Assembly: GCF_001650495.1 (NCBI RefSeq)
Contig: NZ_LWCS01000021.1
Coordinates: 62,001-126,000 of the forward strand
DNA: 64,000 nt
Origin: Mycolicibacterium iranicum
Lineage (GTDB): Bacteria > Actinomycetota > Actinomycetes > Mycobacteriales > Mycobacteriaceae
Reading direction: 5' to 3'
Shown: positions 36,022 to 44,077 of the stretch, piece by piece
Position numbering within the stretch: the first letter of the stretch is position 1
How the letters are laid out: each line of letters starts with the position of its first letter
Program-made: the position numbers and the translations under genes
The notes under the pieces: model-generated
Database searches by the model: none
Seen by the model: only the letters and a program-made list of their open reading frames with translations
What the model was told of the DNA's origin: nothing

Positions 36022-36446
36022 CCGGCTTCGGGCCTCCCGATCGCATGGGGGCGTCCGGAGTCGTGGTCGCCGCTGCGCCGGATGAACGTCATGGCACGGG
36101 TTTTCAGCCGCCATCCATCCTCGGTGCGCAGATAGGTGTCGTTGTAGTAACCGATCCGCATGTCGTGCTTGGAGTGCTCGATGAAGCACAGCGGCTGCGT
36201 GCCGCTTGCCGTATCGGCGCCCTCGACCAAGTCGACCAGTGCGGTACCGGTCATGAACAACCCCTTGGGTGCGGCGTCGACGAGCACGGGAAACCGGTTC
36301 AGCGTGTAGGTCTCTCCGAATGCGCTGTAGGTGCCGTCGGGAGTGAAGACCTCGACCAACCCTTCGACGTCACCCTGGGTGATCGTCACCGCGTACTTGG
36401 CGAGGAGCTGCTGGATCTCGACGAGATCGTCAGTTCGTGAGCTCAT
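36018..36446 (-). CDS. SnoaL/NTF2-like fold protein
   Basis: A 142-residue protein with the SnoaL-like pattern: IQQLLAKYAVTITQGDVEGL, then EVFTPDGTYSAFG, and near the end WRLKTRAMTFIRR. This fold includes dehydratases, isomerases (ketosteroid isomerase type) and ring-hydroxylating beta subunits. In an operon with a Rieske oxygenase it could be the small subunit or an isomerase. It overlaps the amidohydrolase gene by 17 bases and the dehydrogenase gene by four. Confidence 0.8.
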   Translation of the reverse strand: MSSRTDDLVEIQQLLAKYAVTITQGDVEGLVEVFTPDGTYSAFGETYTLNRFPVLVDAAPKGLFMTGTALVDLVEGADTASGTQPLCFIEHSKHDMRIGYYNDTYLRTEDGWRLKTRAMTFIRRSGDHDSGRPHAIGRPEAG

Positions 36447-37686
36447 TCTTGAAGACCTTACCGTCCTTCATTACAAAGTTGACATCCCGTGTAACGGCGA
36501 TATCGGTCAGCGGGTCGCCGGGCACCGCGACTATGTCGGCGATGTAGCCTTCCGCGAGGCGCCCGAGCGTGCTGGTGCGGTTGATCAGGTCAGCCGCGAC
36601 GACGGTGGCCGCGCGCAGCACCGCCGCGGGCGGCATGCCCCAGTCGACGAGCGTGACGAGTTCGTCGGCGTTCTTACCGTGCGGGATGGCGGGTGCGTCG
36701 GTGCCGACGGCGATTTTGACGCCGGCCTCGTAGGCCGCCTTGATGGACGTCCGCGCCTTGGGGAACATTTCAGCGGCCTTGTCCTGCAACTCTTTCGGAG
36801 CGCGGGACACATCCATCGCCTCGGCGAGGCGACGGGTCGTCACAAGGAACCGGTCGTTGTCGACCAGCATTTGTATCGCCTCGTCGTCCATCAGGAACCC
36901 GTGCTCGATGCAGTCGATACCGCAGGCCACCGCGTGCTTGACCGCCTCGGCCCCATGGGTGTGCGCGGCGACGCGCAGACCGCGACGATGCGCCTCGTCG
37001 ACGATGACGCGCAGCTCCTCGTCCGAATAGTGTTGTGCACCGGCCTCTCCGGTCAGTGACATCACACCGCCCGAACAGCACACCTTGATCAGCTCTGCGC
37101 CGTGCTTGATCTGGTAGCGCACGGCTTTGCGGATCTCATCGACTCCGTTGGCGATGCCTTCCTCGATTGTCAGCTCGAGCACTCCGGGCATGAAAGCCGC
37201 GAACATCGTCGGGTCGAGATGACCGCCCGTCGGCGTGATCGCATGCCCGGCGGGGATGACGCGCGGACCGTCGATCCAGCCCGCCGCGATGGCTTTCCCG
37301 AGTGCAACGTCGAGCAGATAGCCACCGGTCTTGACGAACAGGCCGAGGTTGCGCACCGTCGTGAAGCCGGCGCGCAGCGTGCGGCGGGCATTGCCCACAG
37401 CGCGCAGCACACGGGTGGCGGGGTCGTCCTGCACCTGTGACAGGCCCGGGTTCTCACCGCGCCCGCCCATCAGCAGATTGACCTCCATGTCCATCAGGCC
37501 GGGCAGCAGGATGGAATCGCCGAGGTTGATTTCTGTTGATCCGGAGGGTGTTTCGCCACCGATACCGACTATGCGTCCATCGGCGACGTGGATGACGCCG
37601 GGCCGGATGATCTCGCCGGCGTCGACGTCGAGGTAACCTGCGGCCTTCAGCGAGAGCGGTGGCGAGAGCGGTGGCGGAGGGGACAC
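36430..37686 (-). CDS. Amidohydrolase, imidazolonepropionase-like, with altered metal motif
   Basis: A 418-residue amidohydrolase-1 family protein. Later metal-site features are present: the probable carboxylated Lys in ELIKVCCSGG, His residues in AAHTHG and IEHGFL, and the Asp in VGTDAPA. The first metal motif, normally DxHxH after PGL, reads PGLMDMEVNLL here, with Glu and Asn in place of both His. The enzyme may use one metal or a different ligand set. GTG 37,686 starts two bases after the upstream stop. Hydrolysis of an amide, lactone or cyclic imide is possible. Confidence 0.82.
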   Translation of the reverse strand: MSPPPPLSPPLSLKAAGYLDVDAGEIIRPGVIHVADGRIVGIGGETPSGSTEINLGDSILLPGLMDMEVNLLMGGRGENPGLSQVQDDPATRVLRAVGNARRTLRAGFTTVRNLGLFVKTGGYLLDVALGKAIAAGWIDGPRVIPAGHAITPTGGHLDPTMFAAFMPGVLELTIEEGIANGVDEIRKAVRYQIKHGAELIKVCCSGGVMSLTGEAGAQHYSDEELRVIVDEAHRRGLRVAAHTHGAEAVKHAVACGIDCIEHGFLMDDEAIQMLVDNDRFLVTTRRLAEAMDVSRAPKELQDKAAEMFPKARTSIKAAYEAGVKIAVGTDAPAIPHGKNADELVTLVDWGMPPAAVLRAATVVAADLINRTSTLGRLAEGYIADIVAVPGDPLTDIAVTRDVNFVMKDGKVFKNELTN

Positions 37687-37688
37687 CC

Positions 37689-38018
37689 TTAGACCACCGG
37701 CTCCTTGACGAGTCTGATGTATGCCGCGCCACTGTCCAGAACGCGCGGCTGTTTCCACACTTCGACGGGAAAGCTGACCATGACTATCGACTGTCCCAGA
37801 TGAACCAGCGCCTTGGCGTCATCAGGCATGCTCTTGAGAGGGAAGCGTGCGTCCACATAGACCATGATGTCCTCGAGCCGTGCCAGGCCGGCGTCGTAGA
37901 GCTCCTGCATCTGCTCCATCGTGGAGTTGAGCCGCTTCTGGTAGCGCTCCTCCTCGGTGGGCAGGCACCAGTCGCTGAACCGCTCCAGGTCGGCGAACTC
38001 TTCGGGCAGCTTAGGCAT
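37689..38018 (-). CDS. Conserved small protein of the Rieske operon
   Basis: A 109-residue protein of unknown function. It begins MPKLPEEFADLERFSDWCLP and has a helical middle (RLNSTMEQMQELYDAGLARL). No signal peptide, membrane segment or metal motif is visible. ATG 38,018 overlaps the end of the Rieske gene by eight bases, so the two are made together. It may be an accessory or structural partner of the oxygenase. Confidence 0.75.
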   Translation of the reverse strand: MPKLPEEFADLERFSDWCLPTEEERYQKRLNSTMEQMQELYDAGLARLEDIMVYVDARFPLKSMPDDAKALVHLGQSIVMVSFPVEVWKQPRVLDSGAAYIRLVKEPVV

Positions 38019-39336
38019 TCGCGGATTCCTTCTCCCTCGTGGTACCGGCAGCCCCGTTCCCGTTCGCCAGTGACTCCTTGTACCGGTCCACGTACTTGTG
38101 CGCAGTGTGGTGCAGGTGGCGCAGCAGAATCTCCTGATCGCACAGAGGGAAGTCCAGGACTGCTCGCGTGCCGATCTGGCTCTGCGTCGCTTCAAGGGTG
38201 TTGGCGTCCTGGAATGCGTACTCCTTGAACGTCACTGCGGCCAACTCCTGGGAGAGCCGCTCGCGCAGGTTCTTCGGGGGTACGAAGTACAGGTCGGCCT
38301 CGAAGATGTGGGTGTCCACTCCCGTCGGCCAGTAGTTGTAGGTGAGGTACCAGCCGGGCACCCAGAACAGCAACGTGAAGTTCGGGAAGAACTCGAACGA
38401 GTCCTGCCCCCATGTCTTGTGGCGTCCCGGATTGATCGCAGGCGGCAGCTCGTCGGGCAGGATGCCCTTGATGTCCGGGCGATCCCATGGCCCGAACAGG
38501 CCGCTGTGCAGGATCCGCTCGATGGGCTTGACCATCTTGAGGTCCTTCGGTGGGCTCATACCACCCCAGGACGAGATCATCGAATGGTCGCCCTTGATGT
38601 CGTAGTGCAGCGCCTCGAACCCGAACTTGGCCAGCTTTTCGGCCTCCTCCTTCTCCGCCTGCTTCATGTGCAGGATTGGCGCGTGGTAGAACTCGACGAA
38701 CGCGTCGATGAACAATTTCCAGTTGGCCTTGATCTCCGAGCGGTAACTGTAGTGCTCGGTCATCTCGTGGAACGGATATCCCTTGAGGCCCTGGCCGAAT
38801 TCGCCCAGGTATTCCTCCAGCGAGACGGCGTTGTCGTCGAAGTTGACGAAAATGAAGCCCTCCCAGACCTCACACCGCACCGGTTTGAGTGGGTAGTCGG
38901 CCTTGTCAAGGTCGAAGAACTCTTGTTCCTGCTGGACGAACGTCAAGTCGCCCTGCAGGTTGTAGCGCCAGGCATGGTATTTGCAGACGAACTGGCGGCA
39001 GGTCCCGGAGGTTTCTTCGCCCGGGTAGTCGTTCCATACGAGCTTGTTGCCGCGGTGCCGGCACAGGTTGTAGAAGGACCGGATCTGCTCGCCGTCGTTG
39101 ACGATGATGATCGACACGCCGGGGCCCACCGAGGGCAGCTCGCGGGTGATGTAATTGCCCTTCTTGGGGATCAGCTCGACGCGTCCCATCTGGAGCCACG
39201 TCTTCCGGAAGATGGCCTGCTGTTCCAACTTCCAGTGCTCGGGGTCGATCGAATCCTCGTAATTGACGGGCGCAGTGCCGAGTTCGGGCCAGTTCTCGGT
39301 CCAGCTGCCGACGTCGGGCTTCTTGAAAAATGCCAC
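38011..39336 (-). CDS. Rieske non-heme iron oxygenase, large subunit
   Basis: A 441-residue ring-hydroxylating oxygenase. The [2Fe-2S] ligands are Cys92-x-His94 and Cys118-x-x-His121, separated by 23 residues, several more than the usual 15-17. The mononuclear iron site is Asp212, His219 and His224 in the segment DAFVEFYHAPILH. It adds one or two oxygen atoms to an aromatic or alicyclic substrate. No ferredoxin or reductase gene is in this operon, so the electron donor must come from elsewhere. I start at GTG 39,336, which has a GAGAGG ribosome site and follows the AhpD-like stop by five bases. Confidence 0.9.
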   Translation of the reverse strand: MAFFKKPDVGSWTENWPELGTAPVNYEDSIDPEHWKLEQQAIFRKTWLQMGRVELIPKKGNYITRELPSVGPGVSIIIVNDGEQIRSFYNLCRHRGNKLVWNDYPGEETSGTCRQFVCKYHAWRYNLQGDLTFVQQEQEFFDLDKADYPLKPVRCEVWEGFIFVNFDDNAVSLEEYLGEFGQGLKGYPFHEMTEHYSYRSEIKANWKLFIDAFVEFYHAPILHMKQAEKEEAEKLAKFGFEALHYDIKGDHSMISSWGGMSPPKDLKMVKPIERILHSGLFGPWDRPDIKGILPDELPPAINPGRHKTWGQDSFEFFPNFTLLFWVPGWYLTYNYWPTGVDTHIFEADLYFVPPKNLRERLSQELAAVTFKEYAFQDANTLEATQSQIGTRAVLDFPLCDQEILLRHLHHTAHKYVDRYKESLANGNGAAGTTREKESANA

Positions 39337-39341
39337 GGTGG

Positions 39342-39905
39342 CTACCTCTCTGCTTCCATGTTGAAGTCGGGTTCGACGCCAAAAGTGTTGATGGCCATGG
39401 CCAGAGAGCCATAGCAACCGATCGTGAAGACGAGATCCATCAGCTGGCGCTCGTCGAAATGTGCCGACAGCGCCGACCACGTCGCATCGGAGACGACCGA
39501 CCGGTGGTGCAGCTCGTCGACGGCGGACAGCACCGCGCGGTCGAGGTCGTCGGACATCTCACCGCGTTCGATGCCGGCGATGACGTCGTCGGACAGTCCA
39601 GCCTCACGCCCCATCGCGACGTGGTGGCGCCACTCGTACTCGCACTTGGTCAGGCGCGCGACCCGCAGGATTGCGAGTTCGCGGATGCGTGCGGGCAAGG
39701 TCGATCCGTACAGCAGGTGAAAGTTGAACCGCAGGAAAGCCCTGGTCAGTTGAGGGTGCCGCACCAGTGTGGCAACCAGATTCCCTGTCGCTTCCGGGTT
39801 GTGACGTTCCGGCGGCATGAGTCCGCTCAGCGCATTGGTGACGCTGTCGTCCCACTGATCTGCGGGCAGTGGGGCAAGTCGCACTGCCCACCTCCTCTCA
39901 CTCAT
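39342..39905 (-). CDS. Carboxymuconolactone decarboxylase/AhpD-like protein
   Basis: A 187-residue protein of the CMD superfamily, all helical by look, with RIRELAILRVARLTKCEYEW and HHVAMG. The usual CxxC pair of AhpD is reduced to a single Cys (KCEYEW), with His residues following. Such proteins are common in ring-degradation operons as decarboxylases or peroxide-active proteins. I start at ATG 39,905; the longer frame from 39,962 would make the operator coding (translating as ENLIL). First gene of the seven-gene operon. Confidence 0.8.
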   Translation of the reverse strand: MSERRWAVRLAPLPADQWDDSVTNALSGLMPPERHNPEATGNLVATLVRHPQLTRAFLRFNFHLLYGSTLPARIRELAILRVARLTKCEYEWRHHVAMGREAGLSDDVIAGIERGEMSDDLDRAVLSAVDELHHRSVVSDATWSALSAHFDERQLMDLVFTIGCYGSLAMAINTFGVEPDFNMEAER

Positions 39906-39920
39906 GAGAATCAGGTTCTC
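39906..39920. promoter_or_regulatory. Inverted-repeat operator, site 6
   Basis: GAGAAT-CAG-GTTCTC, one mismatch from the perfect repeat, directly before the first codon of the AhpD-like gene. A repressor here would block initiation of the Rieske operon. Confidence 0.55.
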
Positions 39921-40050
39921 ATATTTCGCCAATAGATTTCCATCTTTCGGTGAGGACGTCAACGTGCCAGCTCGGAGATGCCGATCTCGACGGTGGTCCC
40001 GGAGGCCCGTTGTGCCAGCCTGTCAGGCGCGATAGAGATCAGGCACATTG

Positions 40051-40078
40051 ATTCTCGCAGACGGAGAAGATAGTTTCC
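40051..40078. promoter_or_regulatory. Composite operator, site 7 (imperfect)
   Basis: ATTCTC, seven bases, GAGAAG, three bases, GTTTCC. The spacing equals that of sites 1, 3 and 4, and the first two half-sites are good. It is 71 bases upstream of the amidohydrolase start and shares the 243-base divergent region with site 6. Nothing else clear is seen in that region. Confidence 0.45.
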
Positions 40079-40148
40079 TTGGTAGGAGAACAACAGCCTG
40101 AATCACACGTCCGCTGCGCACGCCCGTGTGAACGAGAGGAATGGCCCC

Positions 40149-41444
40149 GTGAACCGAGACGACATGATTTTGATCAGCGTGGACGATCACATCGTCGAGC
40201 CGCCGGAGATGTTCAAGAATCATTTGCCGAAGAAGTATTTGGATGAGGCGCCGCGGTTGGTGCACAACGAGGACGGCAGTGATACGTGGCAGTTCCGGGA
40301 TGTGGTGATTCCGAATGTGGCGCTGAATGCGGTGGCGGGTCGGCCCAAGGAGGAGTACGGGCTCGAGCCCCAGGGGCTTGATGAGATCCGGCCGGGGTGC
40401 TGGCAGGTTGATGAGCGGGTCAAGGACATGAATGCCGGCGGCATCCTGGGCTCGATGTGTTTCCCCTCGTTCCCCGGCTTCGCTGGGCGGTTGTTCGCCA
40501 CCGAGGATCATGAGTTTTCGTTGGCGTTGGTTCAGGCCTACAACGACTGGCACGTCGAGGAGTGGTGTGGGGCGTATCCGGCGCGGTTCATCCCGATGAC
40601 GCTGCCGGTGATCTGGGATCCGCAAGCCTGTGCGGCCGAGATCCGGCGCAACGCCGCCCGGGGGGTGCATTCGTTGACGTTCACCGAGAACCCGGCCGCG
40701 ATGGGCTATCCCAGTTTCCACGATTTCGACCATTGGAAGCCGATGTGGGATGCCCTGGTCGACACCGACACCGTCCTCAACGTGCATATCGGGTCCTCGG
40801 GGCGGTTGGCGATCACGGCCCCGGATGCGCCGATGGATGTGATGATCACCCTGCAGCCGATGAACATCGTGCAAGCCGCAGCTGATCTGTTGTGGTCCAA
40901 GCCGATCAAGGAGTACCCCGACCTGAAGATCGCCCTGTCCGAGGGCGGCACGGGGTGGATTCCGTACTTCTTGGAGCGGGTGGACCGCACCTACGAGATG
41001 CATTCGACCTGGACGGGTCAAGATTTCGGGGGGAAGCTACCCAGCGAGGTGTTCCGGGAGCATTTCCTGACCTGCTTCATCGCCGACCCCGTCGGTGTGG
41101 CCACCCGTCATCAGATCGGTGTCGACAACATCTGCTGGGAAGCCGACTACCCCCACAGTGATTCGATGTGGCCCGGAGCCCCCGAGCAACTCGACGAGGT
41201 CCTCACGGCCAACCACGTGCCCGACGATGAGGTCGACAAGATGACCTACCAGAACGCGATGCGCTGGTATCACTGGGACCCCTTCACCCACATCCCCAAA
41301 GACCAGGCCACTGTCGGGGCGCTGCGCAAAGCCGCCGAAGGCCACGACGTCTCGATACAGGCGCTGTCGCATAAGGAGAAGACCGGTGCGACGTTCGCCG
41401 ACTTCGCGGCGAATGCCAAGAATCTGACCGGCAACAAAGACTGA
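40149..41444 (+). CDS. Amidohydrolase-2 family protein (ACMSD-like), unusual codon use
   Basis: A 431-residue TIM-barrel amidohydrolase with the N-terminal motif SVDDHIVEPP (Asp-Asp-His in place of His-x-His), a middle LNVHIGSSG and the C-terminal metal-site stretch EADYPHSDSMWPG. This is the mycobacterial type found beside Rieske and P450 genes. GTG 40,149 is preferred because GAGAGGA lies at ribosome-site distance. From about 40,190 to 40,560 the gene uses many TTG, GAT and AAT codons, unlike its neighbours, which favour CTG, GAC and AAC. That may reflect recent acquisition. A long inverted repeat follows the stop. Confidence 0.85.
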   Translation: MNRDDMILISVDDHIVEPPEMFKNHLPKKYLDEAPRLVHNEDGSDTWQFRDVVIPNVALNAVAGRPKEEYGLEPQGLDEIRPGCWQVDERVKDMNAGGILGSMCFPSFPGFAGRLFATEDHEFSLALVQAYNDWHVEEWCGAYPARFIPMTLPVIWDPQACAAEIRRNAARGVHSLTFTENPAAMGYPSFHDFDHWKPMWDALVDTDTVLNVHIGSSGRLAITAPDAPMDVMITLQPMNIVQAAADLLWSKPIKEYPDLKIALSEGGTGWIPYFLERVDRTYEMHSTWTGQDFGGKLPSEVFREHFLTCFIADPVGVATRHQIGVDNICWEADYPHSDSMWPGAPEQLDEVLTANHVPDDEVDKMTYQNAMRWYHWDPFTHIPKDQATVGALRKAAEGHDVSIQALSHKEKTGATFADFAANAKNLTGNKD

Positions 41445-41451
41445 GCTACTT

Positions 41452-41516
41452 TCGCCGAAACTGCATTCCATGCGGCAGAAAGCCAGAATTGGTCGCGCGG
41501 AATGCAGTTTCGGCGA
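41452..41516. repeat. Perfect 18-base inverted repeat with a 29-base loop
   Basis: The left arm TCGCCGAAACTGCATTCC (41,452-41,469) is the exact reverse complement of the right arm at 41,499-41,516. It starts eight bases after the amidohydrolase stop and ends 24 bases before the next start. No T-tract follows. It could be a terminator or RNA-processing stem, or a dispersed palindromic element. Confidence 0.75.
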
Positions 41517-41540
41517 TCTAGGGATCGAGGAGTAACCGCA

Positions 41541-42728
41541 ATGACGGGCATGAGTTTCGAGCTGAGCGAGGATCAGGAGCTGATCCGCAAGTCCGTCGCG
41601 GAGCTGGCGGGCAAGTTCGACGACCACTACTGGATGGAGAAGGACCGAAACCACGAGTTCCCCGCCGAGTTCTACGACGCGATCGCCAAAGGCGGCTGGC
41701 TCGGGATGACGATTCCCGAGGAGTACGGCGGCCACGGGCTCGGCATCACCGAGGCCACCCTGCTGTTGGAAGAGGTGTCCCGGTCCGGCGCGGCGATGAA
41801 CGGTGCCAGTGCGATCCACCTGTCGATCTTCGGCATGCAGCCTGTCGTCAAGCACGGCTCCGAAGAGCTCAAGGCCGCCACCCTGCCGCGCATCGTCGAC
41901 GGCGATCTGCATGTGTGCTTCGGCGTCACCGAACCCGGTGCAGGACTGGACACTTCGCAGATCACAACATTCGCCAAACGCGAAGGTGACCACTACCGCG
42001 TCAACGGCCGCAAAGTGTGGATCTCCAAGGCGCTGGAGTCGGAGAAGATCCTGCTGCTGACGAGGACCGAGACGCCGGCAGCTTTGAAGGAACGCGGCGC
42101 GAAGAAGACCGACGGCATGACGCTCTTCCTCACCGACCTGGACCGCGATCACGTCGACATTCGGCCCATCAACAAGATGGGACGCAACGCCGTCAGCTCC
42201 AACGAGTTGTTCATCGACGACCTGATGGTTCCGGTGAGCGACCGGGTTGGCGAGGAGGGGCAGGGCTTCAAGTACATCCTTGACGGCCTGAATCCCGAGC
42301 GGATGCTCATCGCCGCGGAAGCCCTCGGTATCGGGCGCGTCGCGTTGGAGAAGGCCGTCAAGTACGGCAACGAGCGGGTGGTGTTCAACCGCCCGATCGG
42401 CATGAACCAGGGCCTGCAGTTCCCGCTCGCAGATTCACTCGCCCGGCTCGACGCCGCCGAGCTGGTGCTGCGCAAGGCCACGTGGCTCTATGACAACGGA
42501 AAACCGTGCGGTCGCGAGGCCAATACGGCCAAATACCTCTGCGCAGATGCCGGTTTCGGTGCGGCCGATCGCGCGCTGCAGCTGCACGGCGGCATGGGCT
42601 ACTCAGAGGAGTACCACGTGTCGCGGTACTTCCGGGAGTCGCGCCTGATGAAGATCGCGCCGGTGAGTCAGGAGATGATCCTGAACTTCCTCGGCGAGCA
42701 TGTCCTCGGCCTGCCCCGTAGCTACTGA
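41541..42728 (+). CDS. Acyl-CoA dehydrogenase
   Basis: A 395-residue acyl-CoA dehydrogenase: GVTEPGAGLDTSQITTFAK and YRVNGRKVWISKA form the flavin region, and QLHGGMGYSEEYHVSRYFRE the C-terminal helices. After RLMKIAPVSQEMI the usual EGT-type loop is replaced, so the base must be elsewhere in the fold. A GAGGAG ribosome site precedes ATG 41,541. It heads a run of beta-oxidation genes through 47,178. Confidence 0.88.
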   Translation: MTGMSFELSEDQELIRKSVAELAGKFDDHYWMEKDRNHEFPAEFYDAIAKGGWLGMTIPEEYGGHGLGITEATLLLEEVSRSGAAMNGASAIHLSIFGMQPVVKHGSEELKAATLPRIVDGDLHVCFGVTEPGAGLDTSQITTFAKREGDHYRVNGRKVWISKALESEKILLLTRTETPAALKERGAKKTDGMTLFLTDLDRDHVDIRPINKMGRNAVSSNELFIDDLMVPVSDRVGEEGQGFKYILDGLNPERMLIAAEALGIGRVALEKAVKYGNERVVFNRPIGMNQGLQFPLADSLARLDAAELVLRKATWLYDNGKPCGREANTAKYLCADAGFGAADRALQLHGGMGYSEEYHVSRYFRESRLMKIAPVSQEMILNFLGEHVLGLPRSY

Positions 42729-42744
42729 TGGCGGGGCGCCCCGG

Positions 42745-42840
42745 ATGAACTACGTCGACCTCGACTCCGGGCGTTCGCCCCTGGCACGGGCGCTTACGGT
42801 GGTGTCGGTGCTGTGGGTCGGCGCCGGCATGGTTATGTGA
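42745..42840 (+). CDS. Possible 31-residue hydrophobic small protein
   Basis: A short frame, ATG to TGA, with a polar start (MNYVDLDSGRSPLARA) and a hydrophobic end (LTVVSVLWVGAGMVM) that could span a membrane. It fills the 116-base gap between the dehydrogenase and CoA-transferase genes. No strong ribosome site is seen. It may be a real small membrane peptide or the remnant of a longer gene. Confidence 0.25.
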   Translation: MNYVDLDSGRSPLARALTVVSVLWVGAGMVM

Positions 42841-42844
42841 GCAC

Positions 42845-44077
42845 GTGACAGGACGACAGCCAGGTTCAGGGCCGTTGGCCGGCGTCACCGTGGTCGCCAT
42901 GGAGCAGGCTGTGGCAGCTCCGATGTGCACCAGGGTGCTCGCCGACTTCGGAGCCCGAATCATCAAGGTGGAGAACCCGAACGGTGGCGACTTCGCCCGC
43001 GCCTACGACGACGTCGTCAATGGGCCGGGCGGCCTTGCCGCGCACTTCGTCTGGTGCAACCGGGGCAAGGAGTCGGTGACGCTGAACACCAAGTCTCCCG
43101 CGGGCATGGAGATCCTGCACAGGCTGCTCGACCGCGCGGACGCGTTCGTATCGAACCTCGCACCGGGAGCCACGGCACGACTCGGCGTGGCGCCTGCCGA
43201 TCTTGCCGAGAGGCATCCCGGCGTGATCCCCGTCGAGATCGACGGTTACGGTCCCGGTGGCCCGATCTCGCACAAACGCGCCTACGACCTTCTGGTGCAG
43301 GCCGAGGCCGGGTCGTGCGCGATTACCGGCTACCCCGGGATGCCCGCGAAACCCGGTCCCGCACTGGCTGACTTCACCACGGGGCTGTACGCGGCGATGT
43401 CGATCGTGTCCCTGCTGTACGGGAGGGGCCGGCAGGGCGAAACCGGGCCCGCGCCCCATGTCGAGCTGAGCCTGTTCGATGTGATGACCGACGTGATGGG
43501 CTATGCGCTGACCTACACCCAGCATTCGGGCATCGACCAGGAGCCACTCGGCGTGGGCTCGCCGGCGGTGGCACCATACGGCGCGTTCCCCACCCGTGAC
43601 GGCCAGACTGTCGTGCTCGGCACGACCAACGACCGAGAATGGCAACGGGTGGCGCTCGACATCATCGACCGTCCCGATCTCGCCGCGGATTCGCGGTTCG
43701 CGACCAATCCCGGCCGCTGCGCGCACCGGGAGATCCTGGACGAGGCCATCGGAAGCTGGTGTGCACAGCACGATCTCGTCGAGATCCAGAAGCAGGCCGA
43801 CGCCGCCGGCATCGGCAATTCGCGCTACAACAAGCCCAGCGAGGTCGTCGTGCACCCGCAGCTCAGCGCACGAGACCGCTGGCGCACCGTCGGCACGCCC
43901 AGGGGTGACATCCAGGCGCTGCGGCCCCCGCCGGTGATCAGCGATTTCGAGCAACCGATGGGCGCAGTACCGGGACTGGGTGAACACACGGACGCCGTGC
44001 TTGCCGAATTCGGTTTCACCACTGATGAATTGGCCCGGTTGCGTGCCGACGGCGTGATCGGACCCGCCTATGGGTGA
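42845..44077 (+). CDS. Family III CoA-transferase (CaiB/BaiF type)
   Basis: A 410-residue CoA-transferase. The catalytic Asp176 lies in ALADFTTG, and IKVENPNGGDFAR is the CoA-binding stretch. Unlike the fused protein at 21,660-24,080 it is a single, apparently active unit. It would exchange CoA between acids of the pathway. It starts at GTG 42,845 and overlaps the next gene by eight bases. Confidence 0.9.
   Translation: MTGRQPGSGPLAGVTVVAMEQAVAAPMCTRVLADFGARIIKVENPNGGDFARAYDDVVNGPGGLAAHFVWCNRGKESVTLNTKSPAGMEILHRLLDRADAFVSNLAPGATARLGVAPADLAERHPGVIPVEIDGYGPGGPISHKRAYDLLVQAEAGSCAITGYPGMPAKPGPALADFTTGLYAAMSIVSLLYGRGRQGETGPAPHVELSLFDVMTDVMGYALTYTQHSGIDQEPLGVGSPAVAPYGAFPTRDGQTVVLGTTNDREWQRVALDIIDRPDLAADSRFATNPGRCAHREILDEAIGSWCAQHDLVEIQKQADAAGIGNSRYNKPSEVVVHPQLSARDRWRTVGTPRGDIQALRPPPVISDFEQPMGAVPGLGEHTDAVLAEFGFTTDELARLRADGVIGPAYG

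Noticed and set aside
38098..39414. A 438-codon plus-strand frame
   Set aside because: Antisense of the Rieske oxygenase. It has no motif and its Val/Leu/Arg/Glu bias is that of a reverse-complement frame.
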